This document shows, in pieces, positions 26,239 to 35,154 of a DNA stretch of 64,000 nucleotides. Below the pieces are notes generated by a model. That model did no database searches and was not told where the DNA came from. It saw nothing but the letters and a program-made list of their open reading frames with translations. The stretch's first letter is position 1. Every line of letters begins with the position of its first letter. The DNA is from Planctomycetota bacterium (GTDB taxonomy: Bacteria > Planctomycetota > UBA1135 > GCA-002686595), in NCBI GenBank assembly GCA_016709875.1, contig JADJLZ010000012.1:211121-275120 (forward strand), read 5' to 3'. The position numbers and the translations under genes were made by a program.

Positions 26239-27900
26239 ATGAGCACGAATCCCAATGCAGGCAAGCTGGCCGATCCCGCGACGCTGGTGAACGTTCCGCG
26301 CCTCATCACGGCGTACTTCACGCTCGAGCCGGATCCGAGCGTGCCCGAGCAGCGCGTCGGCTTCGGCACCTCGGGCCACCGCGGCTCGTCCTTCGCGTGC
26401 AGCTTCAACGAGGCGCACGTGCTGGCGATCAGCCAGGCGGTATGCGAGTACCGTGCGGCGACCGGCATCGACGGCCCGCTGTTCCTCGGCGCGGACACGC
26501 ACGCGCTCTCCGAGCCTGCGCTGGCGAGCACGCTCGAGGTGCTCGCGGCCAACGGCGTCCAGACGTGCATCGCCGAAGGCGACGAATACGTGCCCACGCC
26601 CGCGCTGAGCCATGCGATCCTGACGCACAATCGCGGCCGCAAGCGTGGGCTTGCCGACGGGATCGTGCTCACGCCCTCGCACAATCCGCCCAAGGACGGC
26701 GGCTACAAGTACAACCCCACGCACGGCGGCCCGGCCGGCTCGGAGACCACGGGCTGGATCCAGGCGCGCGCCAACGAGTTGCTCGAGCAGAAGCTCGCGG
26801 GTGTGAAGCGCATCCCGCTCGAGCGTGCTCTGCGCGCGCCGACGACCAAGCGCCACGACTTCCTGCACGCCTACGTCGAGGACCTCGCCAGCGTGATCGA
26901 CATGGAGGCGATCCGCGCCAGCGGCATCCGCATGGGCGTCGATCCGCTCGGCGGCGCGGGCGTGAACTACTGGGGCCCGATCGCGGAGCGCTATCGCATC
27001 GATCTCACCGTCGTGAGCACGCAGGTCGACCCGACCTTCCGCTTCATGACGCTCGACTGGGACGGCCAGATCCGCATGGATCCGTCCTCTCCCTTTGCGA
27101 TGCAGCAGCTGATCGGCCTCAAGGAGCGCTTCGAGATCGCCTTCGCCTGCGACACCGACCACGACCGGCACGGCATCGTCACGCGCTCCTGCGGACTGCT
27201 CCCGCCGAACCACTACCTCTCGGTTGCGATCGACTACCTGTTCTCGAAGCGCACGAGTTGGCGCGCCGATGCGGCTGTCGGCAAGACGCTCGTCAGCACG
27301 GGCATGATCGACCGCGTCGCCGCGCGCCTGGGCCGCAAGGTGTTCGAGGTCCCGGTCGGCTTCAAATGGTTCGTGGACGGGCTGATCGACGGTTCGCTGG
27401 GCTTCGGGGGCGAGGAGAGCGCGGGTGCGTCCTTCCTGCGCCGCGACGGCAGCGTCTGGACGACCGACAAGGACGGCATCATCGCCGCGCTGCTCTCGGC
27501 CGAGATCACCGCGAGCCGCGGCCGCGATCCCGGCGAGCTCTACCGCGCTCTGGTGGGGGAGTTCGGCGAGGCCTTCGCGCAACGCGTCGACGCTCCCGCG
27601 AACCGCGCCCAGAAGAAGGTGCTCTCCGCGCTCTCGCCCGAACAGCTGAGTTCGAAGGAACTCGCCGGCGAGCCGATCCAGAGGATCTTCACGCGTGCGA
27701 GCGCCAACGACGAGCCGATCGGCGGCGTAAAGGTCACGACCGAGGGCGGCTGGTTCGCCGCGCGACCCTCGGGAACCGAAGACATCTACAAGATCTACGC
27801 GGAGAGTTTTCGCGGCGAGGATCACCTGCGACGTATCCTCGCGGAGTCGCAGCAGATCGTCGACCGCGCCTTGCAGGCCGGCCAGAGCGGCGGAAGGTAG
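26239..27900 (+). CDS. pgm: Alpha-D-glucose phosphate-specific phosphoglucomutase
   Basis: A 553-residue cytoplasmic enzyme interconverting glucose 1-phosphate and glucose 6-phosphate. Phosphoserine loop TPSHNPPKDGG (Ser147), metal loop DTDHDRHG, sugar-specificity loop GGEESAG and phosphate loop RPSGTED are all present; length is normal for the Pgm type. A hairpin GCTGC-TTC-GCAGC (26226-26238) abuts the ATG and no Shine-Dalgarno is seen. A TACACT -10-like element is at 26218-26223. It is the first gene of pgm-zwf-ackA-xfp, feeding glucose 6-phosphate from glycogen-type stores to zwf. Confidence 0.95.
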   Translation: MSTNPNAGKLADPATLVNVPRLITAYFTLEPDPSVPEQRVGFGTSGHRGSSFACSFNEAHVLAISQAVCEYRAATGIDGPLFLGADTHALSEPALASTLEVLAANGVQTCIAEGDEYVPTPALSHAILTHNRGRKRGLADGIVLTPSHNPPKDGGYKYNPTHGGPAGSETTGWIQARANELLEQKLAGVKRIPLERALRAPTTKRHDFLHAYVEDLASVIDMEAIRASGIRMGVDPLGGAGVNYWGPIAERYRIDLTVVSTQVDPTFRFMTLDWDGQIRMDPSSPFAMQQLIGLKERFEIAFACDTDHDRHGIVTRSCGLLPPNHYLSVAIDYLFSKRTSWRADAAVGKTLVSTGMIDRVAARLGRKVFEVPVGFKWFVDGLIDGSLGFGGEESAGASFLRRDGSVWTTDKDGIIAALLSAEITASRGRDPGELYRALVGEFGEAFAQRVDAPANRAQKKVLSALSPEQLSSKELAGEPIQRIFTRASANDEPIGGVKVTTEGGWFAARPSGTEDIYKIYAESFRGEDHLRRILAESQQIVDRALQAGQSGGR

Positions 27901-27954
27901 GGTTCACGATGGAATCGAGCCAAGGGTCGAGCGGGGACCGAGGCGGGGCCTGAG

Positions 27955-29346
27955 ATGGGAACCGTCGCTCCAAGTCGGACGCGCTCGGATGCCCTGGTCG
28001 TGTTCGGTGCGACGGGGGATCTGGCGCACAAGCTGATCTTCCCCGCGCTCTACACGCTGGAGAAGCGCCGCGAACTCGGCTTGCCCGTGATCGGCGTCGC
28101 CTTCTCGGACTGGAACCTCGAGCGCTTGCGCAAGCACGCCAGCGACGGCATCCGCGCGGCGGGCCGTATCGACGACAAGCGCGCGCTGCGGCGCCTGCTC
28201 GCGCGCCTCGCGTACGTGGACGGCGACTACAAGGAGTCGCAGACTTTCGCAGCGCTCGGGAAGGCCTTGAAAGGGGCGCGGCGCCCGGCGCACTACCTCG
28301 CCATCCCGCCCGTGCTCTTCCCGACCGTCATCCAGGGACTCGGCGACGCGGATCTCGCGCACAACGCGCGTGTCATCGTCGAGAAGCCCTTCGGCCGCGA
28401 CCTCGCGTCCGCGCGCAGGCTCAACCAGGTTGCACGCGCGGTCTTCCCGGAGCCGTCGATCTTCCGCATCGATCACTTCCTCGGGAAGGAGGCGATCATG
28501 AACATCCTCTACTTCCGCTTCGCGAACGCGTTCCTCGAGCCGATCTGGAACCGCAACTACATCGCGAGCGTGCAGGTGACGCTGGCCGAGGATTTCGGCG
28601 TCAAGGACCGCGGCGCGTTCTACGAATCCGCCGGCTGCCTGCGCGACGTGATCCAGAACCACCTGTTCCAGATCGTCGCGCTGCTGGCGATGGAACCGCC
28701 GGCCTGCCAGGGCTTCGGGGCCGTGCACGACCAGAAGGCCGAGGTCTTTCAGGCCATGCGCCCGCTCGCCGCGGCCGACCTCGTGCGCGGGCAGTACACC
28801 GGCTATCGCAAGGAGAAGGGGGTCGCGCGCGACTCGCAGGTCGAGACCTTCTGCGCGCTGCGCCTCTACATCGATTCGTGGCGCTGGGCGGGAGTGCCCT
28901 GGTACCTGCGCTCGGGGAAGATGCTGCCGGAGACGGCGGCCGAGGTGCTCGTGCAGCTGAAACCGGCACCGCAGCGGCTCTTCGACGATTCAGCACCCGC
29001 GGACGGGCGCGCGAACTACCTGCGCCTGCGCATCTCGCCCGACTCCGCGCTCGCGCTCGCCGCGCGCGTGAAGCTCCCGGGGAAGGAGTTCGTCGGCGAA
29101 CAGCGCGAACTCGCGCTCTCCGAGGAGACGCTGGTGCACGAGTCGCCCTACGCGCGGCTGCTCTCGGACGCGATGGCCGGCGACGGCGCGCTCTTCACGC
29201 GCGAGAATTCGGTCGAGGCCGCGTGGGCGGTGGTGGACATGGTCCTGAAGTCGAAGATCCCGCTGCATTCCTACAAGCGCGGGAGCTGGGGCCCCAAGCA
29301 GGCCGAGGCGCTGATCGCCGCCGACGGGGGCTGGCACAACCCATGA
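27955..29346 (+). CDS. zwf: Glucose-6-phosphate 1-dehydrogenase
   Basis: A 463-residue enzyme oxidising glucose 6-phosphate to 6-phosphogluconolactone with NAD(P)+. It has the dinucleotide loop VFGATGDLAHKLIFPAL, EKPFGRDL, active-site RIDHFLGKE (His of the catalytic pair), FRFANAFLEPIWN and the C-terminal WGP motif (SWGPKQAEAL). The loop GATGDLAHK carries the usual GxxGDLA(K/R)K form. It is 54 bases after pgm and overlaps ackA by ATGA (29343-29346). Neither 6-phosphogluconolactonase nor 6-phosphogluconate dehydrogenase is in the window, so how the product enters the pentose pool is not shown here. Confidence 0.95.
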   Translation: MGTVAPSRTRSDALVVFGATGDLAHKLIFPALYTLEKRRELGLPVIGVAFSDWNLERLRKHASDGIRAAGRIDDKRALRRLLARLAYVDGDYKESQTFAALGKALKGARRPAHYLAIPPVLFPTVIQGLGDADLAHNARVIVEKPFGRDLASARRLNQVARAVFPEPSIFRIDHFLGKEAIMNILYFRFANAFLEPIWNRNYIASVQVTLAEDFGVKDRGAFYESAGCLRDVIQNHLFQIVALLAMEPPACQGFGAVHDQKAEVFQAMRPLAAADLVRGQYTGYRKEKGVARDSQVETFCALRLYIDSWRWAGVPWYLRSGKMLPETAAEVLVQLKPAPQRLFDDSAPADGRANYLRLRISPDSALALAARVKLPGKEFVGEQRELALSEETLVHESPYARLLSDAMAGDGALFTRENSVEAAWAVVDMVLKSKIPLHSYKRGSWGPKQAEALIAADGGWHNP

Positions 29347-30548
29347 CACGCAGCGACCCACGCATCCTGACGCTCAACGGCGGCTCTTCGAGCGTCCGCT
29401 TCGCGCTCTACCCGCTCGGCGCGCCGCTCGAGCGCGGGCTGCACGGCAGCGTCGAGCGCATCGGTGTGAGCGGAACGAAGCTCAGCTTCGTCGATCCCGA
29501 ATCCGATCGGCGCGAGAGCCTCGAGATCGAGCCAGGCGACCGCAGCTCGGTCGTGCGCTTCCTGCTCGACTGGCTCGAGCGGACGCTCGACCTAGGCGCG
29601 CTGCGCGCCATCGGGCACCGCGTGGTGCACGGCATGCGGCACAACGCTCCCGAGCTCGTCAGCAACGAACTCGTCGCGGAGCTGCAGCGCATCCGTCCCT
29701 ACGACCCCGACCATCTGCCGCTCGAGATCGAGCTGATCGAGGCCTGTCGCGCGCGTCATCCGCGGCTCCCGCAACTCGCTTGCTTCGACACCGCCTTCCA
29801 CGCCGGTATGCCGCGCGTGGCGCAGCTCTTGCCGATCCCGCGCCGCTACGCCGCGCAGGGACTGCAGCGCTACGGCTTCCACGGCCTGTCCTACGCGTTC
29901 CTGATGGAGGAACTCGCGCGCCTGGGTGATCCGGCCGCGACTCGCGGACGCGTGATCCTCGCGCACCTGGGGAACGGCGCCAGCCTCGCTGCGGTGCGCG
30001 ACGGCAAGAGCATCGACACCAGCATGGGTTTCACGCCGACCTCGGGCCTGGTCATGGGCACTCGCTCGGGCGATCTGGATCCGGGCGTGGCTGCCTACCT
30101 CGCGCGCGCCGAACAGCTCGACTCCGGGCGCTTCTACGAGCTGGTGAACCATCGCTCCGGGATGCTCGGCGTCTCGGAGACCAGTTCCGACATGCGCGAC
30201 CTGCTCGCGCTCGAAGCGCACGACGTGCGCGCAGCCGAGGCGGTGGCGCTCTTTTGCTACCAGGCGAAGAAGTGGATCGGCTCCTTCGCCGCCGCGCTCG
30301 GTGGCCTGGACACGCTGGTGTTCGCCGGCGGCATCGGAGAGCACGCACCGCTCGTGCGCGAGCGCATCTGCACCGGCCTCGGCTTCCTCGGCATCGAACT
30401 CGATCCCGCGCGCAACGCGCAGGACGCGGCGCTGATCTCCGCGAGCACCGGCCGCGTCGCCGTGCGCGTCATCCACACCGACGAGGAGCTGATGCTCGCG
30501 CGAGCGCTCGTGCAGCACCTCGACCAGGCACAGCAGCAGGAGACCTGA
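29343..30548 (+). CDS. ackA: Acetate kinase
   Basis: A 401-residue acetokinase family enzyme, acetyl phosphate + ADP to acetate + ATP. Motifs: LTLNGGSSSVRFAL (N-terminal Asn and Ser phosphate loop), GHRVVHG, FDTAFH, RYGFHGLSY, AHLGNGAS, DTSMGFTPTSGLVMGTRSGDLDPG and FAGGIGEH. The start ATG at 29343 overlaps the zwf stop. The neighbour is phosphoketolase, which makes acetyl phosphate, so acetate kinase is the energy-yielding step of that route. A propionate or butyrate preference cannot be excluded from sequence alone, but the operon favours acetate. Confidence 0.94.
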   Translation: MTRSDPRILTLNGGSSSVRFALYPLGAPLERGLHGSVERIGVSGTKLSFVDPESDRRESLEIEPGDRSSVVRFLLDWLERTLDLGALRAIGHRVVHGMRHNAPELVSNELVAELQRIRPYDPDHLPLEIELIEACRARHPRLPQLACFDTAFHAGMPRVAQLLPIPRRYAAQGLQRYGFHGLSYAFLMEELARLGDPAATRGRVILAHLGNGASLAAVRDGKSIDTSMGFTPTSGLVMGTRSGDLDPGVAAYLARAEQLDSGRFYELVNHRSGMLGVSETSSDMRDLLALEAHDVRAAEAVALFCYQAKKWIGSFAAALGGLDTLVFAGGIGEHAPLVRERICTGLGFLGIELDPARNAQDAALISASTGRVAVRVIHTDEELMLARALVQHLDQAQQQET

Positions 30549-30551
30549 CCC

Positions 30552-32942
30552 ATGACGACTCGTACCCTCACCCGCACGCTCTCGCCCGACCTGCTGCGCA
30601 AGATCGACGCCTACTGGCGCGCCGCCAACTACCTCTCCGTCGGGCAGATCTACCTGTGCGACAACCCGCTCCTGCGCCGTCCGCTCGAGCTCACGGACGT
30701 GAAGCACATGCTGCTCGGGCACTGGGGCACGACGCCCGGACAGAACTTCATCTACGCGCACCTGAACCGCGCGATCTGCAAGTACGACCTCGACATGATC
30801 TACGTCTCGGGCCCCGGGCATGGAGGTCCGGCGGTCGTGGGCAACACGTACCTCGAGGGCACGTACAGCGAGGTCTACCCCCAGATCACGCAGGACGAGG
30901 CCGGACTGCAGAAGCTCTTCAAACAGTTCTCCTTCCCCGGCGGCATCCCGAGCCATGCCTCGCCCGAGTGTCCCGGCTCGATCCACGAGGGCGGCGAGCT
31001 GGGCTACTCGCTCAGCCACTCCTTCGGTGCCGTGTTCGACAACCCCGAGCTGATCGTCGCGTGCGTCGTCGGCGACGGCGAGGCGGAGACCGGACCGCTT
31101 GCAACCGCCTGGCACTCGAACAAGTTCCTCGACGCGGCGACCGACGGCGCCGTGCTGCCGATCCTGCACTTGAACGGCTACAAGATCGCCAATCCGACGA
31201 TCTTCGCGCGCATCCCGCGCGAGGAGCTCGAGCAGTTCTTCCACGGCTGCGGCTGGGCGCCGATCTTCGTCGCGGGCCACGAGCCCGAGCCGATGCACGA
31301 GGCGATGGCCAGCGCGCTCGACACGGCGCTGGAGCAGATCCTGCGCATCCAGCAGGACGCGCGCCTGCGCGGCGTGCGCGCCCGAGCGCGCTGGCCGATG
31401 ATCGTGCTCGATTCGCCCAAGGGCTGGACCGGGCCGGAGATGGTCGATGGCGTGCCCAACGAGGGCACCTTCCGCGCGCATCAGGTGCCGATCTCGGTGT
31501 CCGCCTCGGCGCCGCCCAGGCACCTCGCGCAGCTCGAAGGCTGGCTGCGCAGCTACCGGCCCGAGGAACTCTTCGACGCGAGCGGCAAGCTGGTCGACGA
31601 ACTCGCACAGCTCGCGCCGCAGGGCGCGCGGCGCATGGGGGCGAATCCGCATGCGAACGGCGGTCTGCTCTTGCGCGAGCTGACACTGCCCGATTTCCGC
31701 ACGTTCGCGACCGAGGTCCCCGAGCCCGGCGTGCGCGGCATCGGCGATACGCGCGTGCTCGGCCCCTTCCTGCGCGAGGTCGTGCGCAGCAACGAGCAGC
31801 AGCGCAACTTCCGCGTCTTCGGTCCCGACGAGACGATCTCCAACGGCCTGGTCGCGCTCTTCGGGGCGACCTCACGCCAGTGGGATGCGCAGACGCTCCC
31901 GAGCGACGAGTTCCTCGCGCCGCAGGGTCGCGTGATGGAGATGCTCAGCGAGCACCAGTGCGAGGGCTGGCTCGAGGGCTATCTGCTCACCGGCCGCCAC
32001 GGCCTGTTCAACTGCTACGAGGCCTTCATCCACATCGTCGACTCGATGTTCAACCAGCACGCGAAGTGGCTCAAGGTCACCGCGGGGCTGCCCTGGCGGG
32101 CGAAGATCGCCTCGCTCAACTACCTGCTCTCCTCGCACGTCTGGCGCCAGGACCACAACGGCTTCACGCACCAGGATCCCGGCTTCATCGACCACGTGGT
32201 CAACAAGAAGGCCTCGATCGTGCGCGTCTACCTGCCGCCGGACGCCAACTGCCTGCTTTCGGTGATGGACCACTGCCTGCGCAGCCGCGACTACGTCAAC
32301 GTCGTCATCGCGGGCAAGCATCCGGCGCCGCAGTGGCTCGCGATGGATGCTGCCGTCGAGCACTGCACCGCAGGCATCGGCATCTGGGACTGGGCCAGCC
32401 GCGAGATTGGCGGCGAGCCGGACGTGGTCATGGCCTGCTGCGGCGACGTGCCGACGCTCGAGACGCTCGCGGCGGTCTCGATCCTGCGCACAGAGCTACC
32501 CGAGCTCTCGATCCGCGTGGTGAACGTCGTGGACCTGATGCGGCTGCAGCCGCAGAGCGAGCATCCGCACGGCCTCACCGATCCCGAGTTCGACGCGCTC
32601 TTCACGCGCGACAAGCAGGTGATCTTCGCCTTCCACGGCTATCCCTGGCTGATCCACCGGCTCACGTACCGACGCACCAACCACGACAACATCCACGTGC
32701 GCGGCTACAAGGAGGAGGGCACGATCACGACGCCCTTCGACATGACCGTGCTGAACGACCTCGACCGCTTCCACCTGGTGATGGACACGATCGACCGGCT
32801 GCCGCAGACCGGCGCGCAGGGCCAGGCCTTGAAGCGCACGCTCGAGCAGAAGCTCGTCCTGCACAAGCGCTACATCGACGCGAACGGCCAGGACCTGCCC
32901 GAGATCCGCGAGTGGAACTGGGGTGCGGCGCTGCGCGGCTGA
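30552..32942 (+). CDS. xfp: Xylulose-5-phosphate/fructose-6-phosphate phosphoketolase
   Basis: A 796-residue thiamine-diphosphate enzyme splitting xylulose 5-phosphate (or fructose 6-phosphate) to acetyl phosphate plus glyceraldehyde 3-phosphate (or erythrose 4-phosphate). Motifs: GHWGTTPGQNF, YVSGPGHGGPA, SEVYPQITQD, FPGGIPSHASPE, GELGYSLSHSFG, GDGEAETGPLATAW (ThDP/Mg) and LNGYKIANPT. C-terminal QHAKWLK and GFTHQDPGF are also typical. Length is that of the whole family. The ATG is 3 bases after the ackA stop. Together with ackA it forms a phosphoketolase shunt. Confidence 0.96.
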   Translation: MTTRTLTRTLSPDLLRKIDAYWRAANYLSVGQIYLCDNPLLRRPLELTDVKHMLLGHWGTTPGQNFIYAHLNRAICKYDLDMIYVSGPGHGGPAVVGNTYLEGTYSEVYPQITQDEAGLQKLFKQFSFPGGIPSHASPECPGSIHEGGELGYSLSHSFGAVFDNPELIVACVVGDGEAETGPLATAWHSNKFLDAATDGAVLPILHLNGYKIANPTIFARIPREELEQFFHGCGWAPIFVAGHEPEPMHEAMASALDTALEQILRIQQDARLRGVRARARWPMIVLDSPKGWTGPEMVDGVPNEGTFRAHQVPISVSASAPPRHLAQLEGWLRSYRPEELFDASGKLVDELAQLAPQGARRMGANPHANGGLLLRELTLPDFRTFATEVPEPGVRGIGDTRVLGPFLREVVRSNEQQRNFRVFGPDETISNGLVALFGATSRQWDAQTLPSDEFLAPQGRVMEMLSEHQCEGWLEGYLLTGRHGLFNCYEAFIHIVDSMFNQHAKWLKVTAGLPWRAKIASLNYLLSSHVWRQDHNGFTHQDPGFIDHVVNKKASIVRVYLPPDANCLLSVMDHCLRSRDYVNVVIAGKHPAPQWLAMDAAVEHCTAGIGIWDWASREIGGEPDVVMACCGDVPTLETLAAVSILRTELPELSIRVVNVVDLMRLQPQSEHPHGLTDPEFDALFTRDKQVIFAFHGYPWLIHRLTYRRTNHDNIHVRGYKEEGTITTPFDMTVLNDLDRFHLVMDTIDRLPQTGAQGQALKRTLEQKLVLHKRYIDANGQDLPEIREWNWGAALRG

Positions 32943-33113
32943 GCCGCGTGTCTACTCACGATCGCGTACGCGGGGCGCGTTCCGGACGGGAAGCGATTCG
33001 TCCTGCTACGCACTCGTGTGGGTACTTCGGCGTGCGCCCCACAGCTACGCTCCATGACTGCTCGCGACCGGTCGCGGCACGCAACCAGATCGCCACTCGA
33101 GGCGAGGAGCCGC

Positions 33114-35099
33114 ATGACCAGCGCCGCAGAGCGAGAACCAGCCCAGACGCATACCCGCAAGGTGCTCTTCACGAGCGTGTGCCGGCCGCTCGGGCCGGCG
33201 CACGGCGACGGGCCGAGCGTGGGCTACGAATTGTTGCACGGCCAGGTCACGCGCGCCCAGGGCATGTTCAGCCCGCGCTCGCTGCACCTGCACTTCGCGC
33301 TCGAGTACATCGCGGAGAACCTCGAGGCGCCGAGCGTCGTGCTGCAGTACCCCTCGCGGCGCGAACTCGTGCGCGAGCTCGAGAAGGGCTACGACTACGT
33401 CGCCGTCTCGTTCCTGCTGGCGGTCTTCCACCGCATGCAGGAGGTCGTCGCGCTCGTGCGCAAGCACGCGCCGGGCTCGAAGATCGTGCTCGGCGGCTAC
33501 GGCACGGTGCTCTCCGACGAGGTGCTCGCGCCCTACGCGGACCACATCTGTCGCGAGGAGGGGGTCGCGTACATGCGCGAACTGCTCGGCGAAGCGCCGA
33601 TCGAGATGCCCTATAGGCATCCGCTCGTCGTCAGCCATCTCAAGGTCTTCGGCGCGAAGGTCTCGAAGACGGGCATGGTCTTCGCGGGCCTGGGCTGTCC
33701 CAACGGCTGCGATTTCTGCTGCACCTCGCACTTCTTCAAGCGCCGGCACATCCGCCTCCTGCCGAGCGGCAAGGACATCTACGCCGTCGTCGAGCGCTAC
33801 CTCGAGATCGACCCGGGGATCAGCCTGGTCGTACTCGACGAGGACTTCCTGCTCAACAAGCGCCGCGCGCTCGAGTTCCGCGAGTGCGTGCTGCGCGGCG
33901 GGAAGGCACTCTCGCTGTTCGTCTTCGCGAGCATCAAGGCGATCAGCCAGTACAGCACCGAGGAGATCCTCGAGATGGGGATCGATGGCATGTGGATCGG
34001 CTACGAGGGCACGCGCTCGGGCTACGCCAAGCAGCAGGGCCGCGCCCCCGAGGAGCTCTTCCGCGAGTTGCGCGAGCACGGCGTCTCAATCCTCGCCTCG
34101 ATGATCGTCGGCCTGCCGTACCAGGACGAAGCGATCGTGCAGCAGGAGTTCGACGGGCTGATGGCGCTCGAGCCCGACCTGTGCCAGTTCCTGATCTACG
34201 GTCCGACACCGGGCACGCCCTTCTTCGAGCGCACGCTGAAGGACGGGCTGCTGCGCCGGGGCCTGCGCGAGGACCGCGAGCTCTACTACAAGTCCTGCGA
34301 CGGCTTCACGGCGATGGTCGAGCATCCCACGCTCGCGCCGCAGACGATCGAGGCGCTGCAGCAGCGCTGTTTCCGCGAGGACTTCCAGCGCCTGGGCCCC
34401 TCGATCTACCGCGCGGTGGGGACCTGGCTGCGCGGCCAGCGCACGCTCGCGCGCTCGACGAACCCGATGCTGCGGCGCAAGTCGGAGCGTTTCGCGCGCG
34501 AGTTGCGCAACGCCTACCCCGTGTTCCTCGCCGGCCGGCTCTTCGGGCCCGCTCGCGCCGTGCGCCGGCGCATCGGCGCGTTGCAGCGCGAGGTGCACGC
34601 CGCGATCGGCCCGCCGACGCTGGGCGAGCGTGCGCGTTCGGTCGTGGCTGCGGGGCTGGCGCTGTGGACGGCCTTCACTCTGCGCTTGGGCCTGTTCCAG
34701 GATCCGCGCCTCACCAAGCATGCCTGGCGCCTGCCGGCGGAAGCGCGCCGACCGGCGCGGATCTGGCAGCGGCTGGTCGATGCGCGCAAGGCCGTGCACG
34801 TCGAACGCAGGCCCGACGGCGCCGTCTGGCTGCGGCTGCACGGCGCCATGCGCGCGGAGGACACGGCCCGCATCGCGCAGCAGACGCGCGAAGCGCTGCG
34901 CCGGACGCGCGACCGGCTCGTGCTCGACCTCAAGGGGCTGAACAACTTCGACGGGGAGTCCGCGCAACACCTCGCCGACGTGCTGGGCGAGTACCGCGCG
35001 CGCATCCGGATCCTGGCTCCGAGCACGCTCGCGCACCCCGGCGTCACGACGGCACTCGCGGCCTTCAGCGTGTACCACAGCCCTGCGTTCGGTCTGTAG
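33114..35099 (+). CDS. B12-binding-domain radical SAM protein with C-terminal STAS-like domain
   Basis: A 661-residue protein. Residues about 15-150 resemble a cobalamin-binding domain (KVLFTSVCRPLGP, YDYVAVSFLLAVF, KIVLGGYGTVLSDE), lacking an obvious DxHxxG. The radical SAM core has the cluster cysteines C195-x3-C199-x2-C202 (GLGCPNGCDFCCTS), then VVLDEDFLLNK, WIGYEGTRSGYAK and IYGPTPGTPF. The last 100 residues form a STAS-like domain (DGAVWLRLHGAMR, DRLVLDLKGLNNFDG, ARIRIL). The start ATG at 33114 follows GAGGCGAGGAG. No tailoring partner is adjacent. The substrate is unknown; the fold is typical of methyl- or alkyl-transferases, or of Fe-S-linked modification enzymes. Confidence 0.82.
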   Translation: MTSAAEREPAQTHTRKVLFTSVCRPLGPAHGDGPSVGYELLHGQVTRAQGMFSPRSLHLHFALEYIAENLEAPSVVLQYPSRRELVRELEKGYDYVAVSFLLAVFHRMQEVVALVRKHAPGSKIVLGGYGTVLSDEVLAPYADHICREEGVAYMRELLGEAPIEMPYRHPLVVSHLKVFGAKVSKTGMVFAGLGCPNGCDFCCTSHFFKRRHIRLLPSGKDIYAVVERYLEIDPGISLVVLDEDFLLNKRRALEFRECVLRGGKALSLFVFASIKAISQYSTEEILEMGIDGMWIGYEGTRSGYAKQQGRAPEELFRELREHGVSILASMIVGLPYQDEAIVQQEFDGLMALEPDLCQFLIYGPTPGTPFFERTLKDGLLRRGLREDRELYYKSCDGFTAMVEHPTLAPQTIEALQQRCFREDFQRLGPSIYRAVGTWLRGQRTLARSTNPMLRRKSERFARELRNAYPVFLAGRLFGPARAVRRRIGALQREVHAAIGPPTLGERARSVVAAGLALWTAFTLRLGLFQDPRLTKHAWRLPAEARRPARIWQRLVDARKAVHVERRPDGAVWLRLHGAMRAEDTARIAQQTREALRRTRDRLVLDLKGLNNFDGESAQHLADVLGEYRARIRILAPSTLAHPGVTTALAAFSVYHSPAFGL

Positions 35100-35154
35100 C
35101 GGGCGGCGATGGAATGCGGGACTTCGCCATGCTGGGGCGTAGGATGCAGCCCGC

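Noticed and set aside
30254..33616. 1,120-codon plus-strand ORF across xfp
   Set aside because: Shadow frame of ackA and xfp; the product is low-complexity Arg/Ala/Pro and xfp in its own frame is a textbook phosphoketolase.
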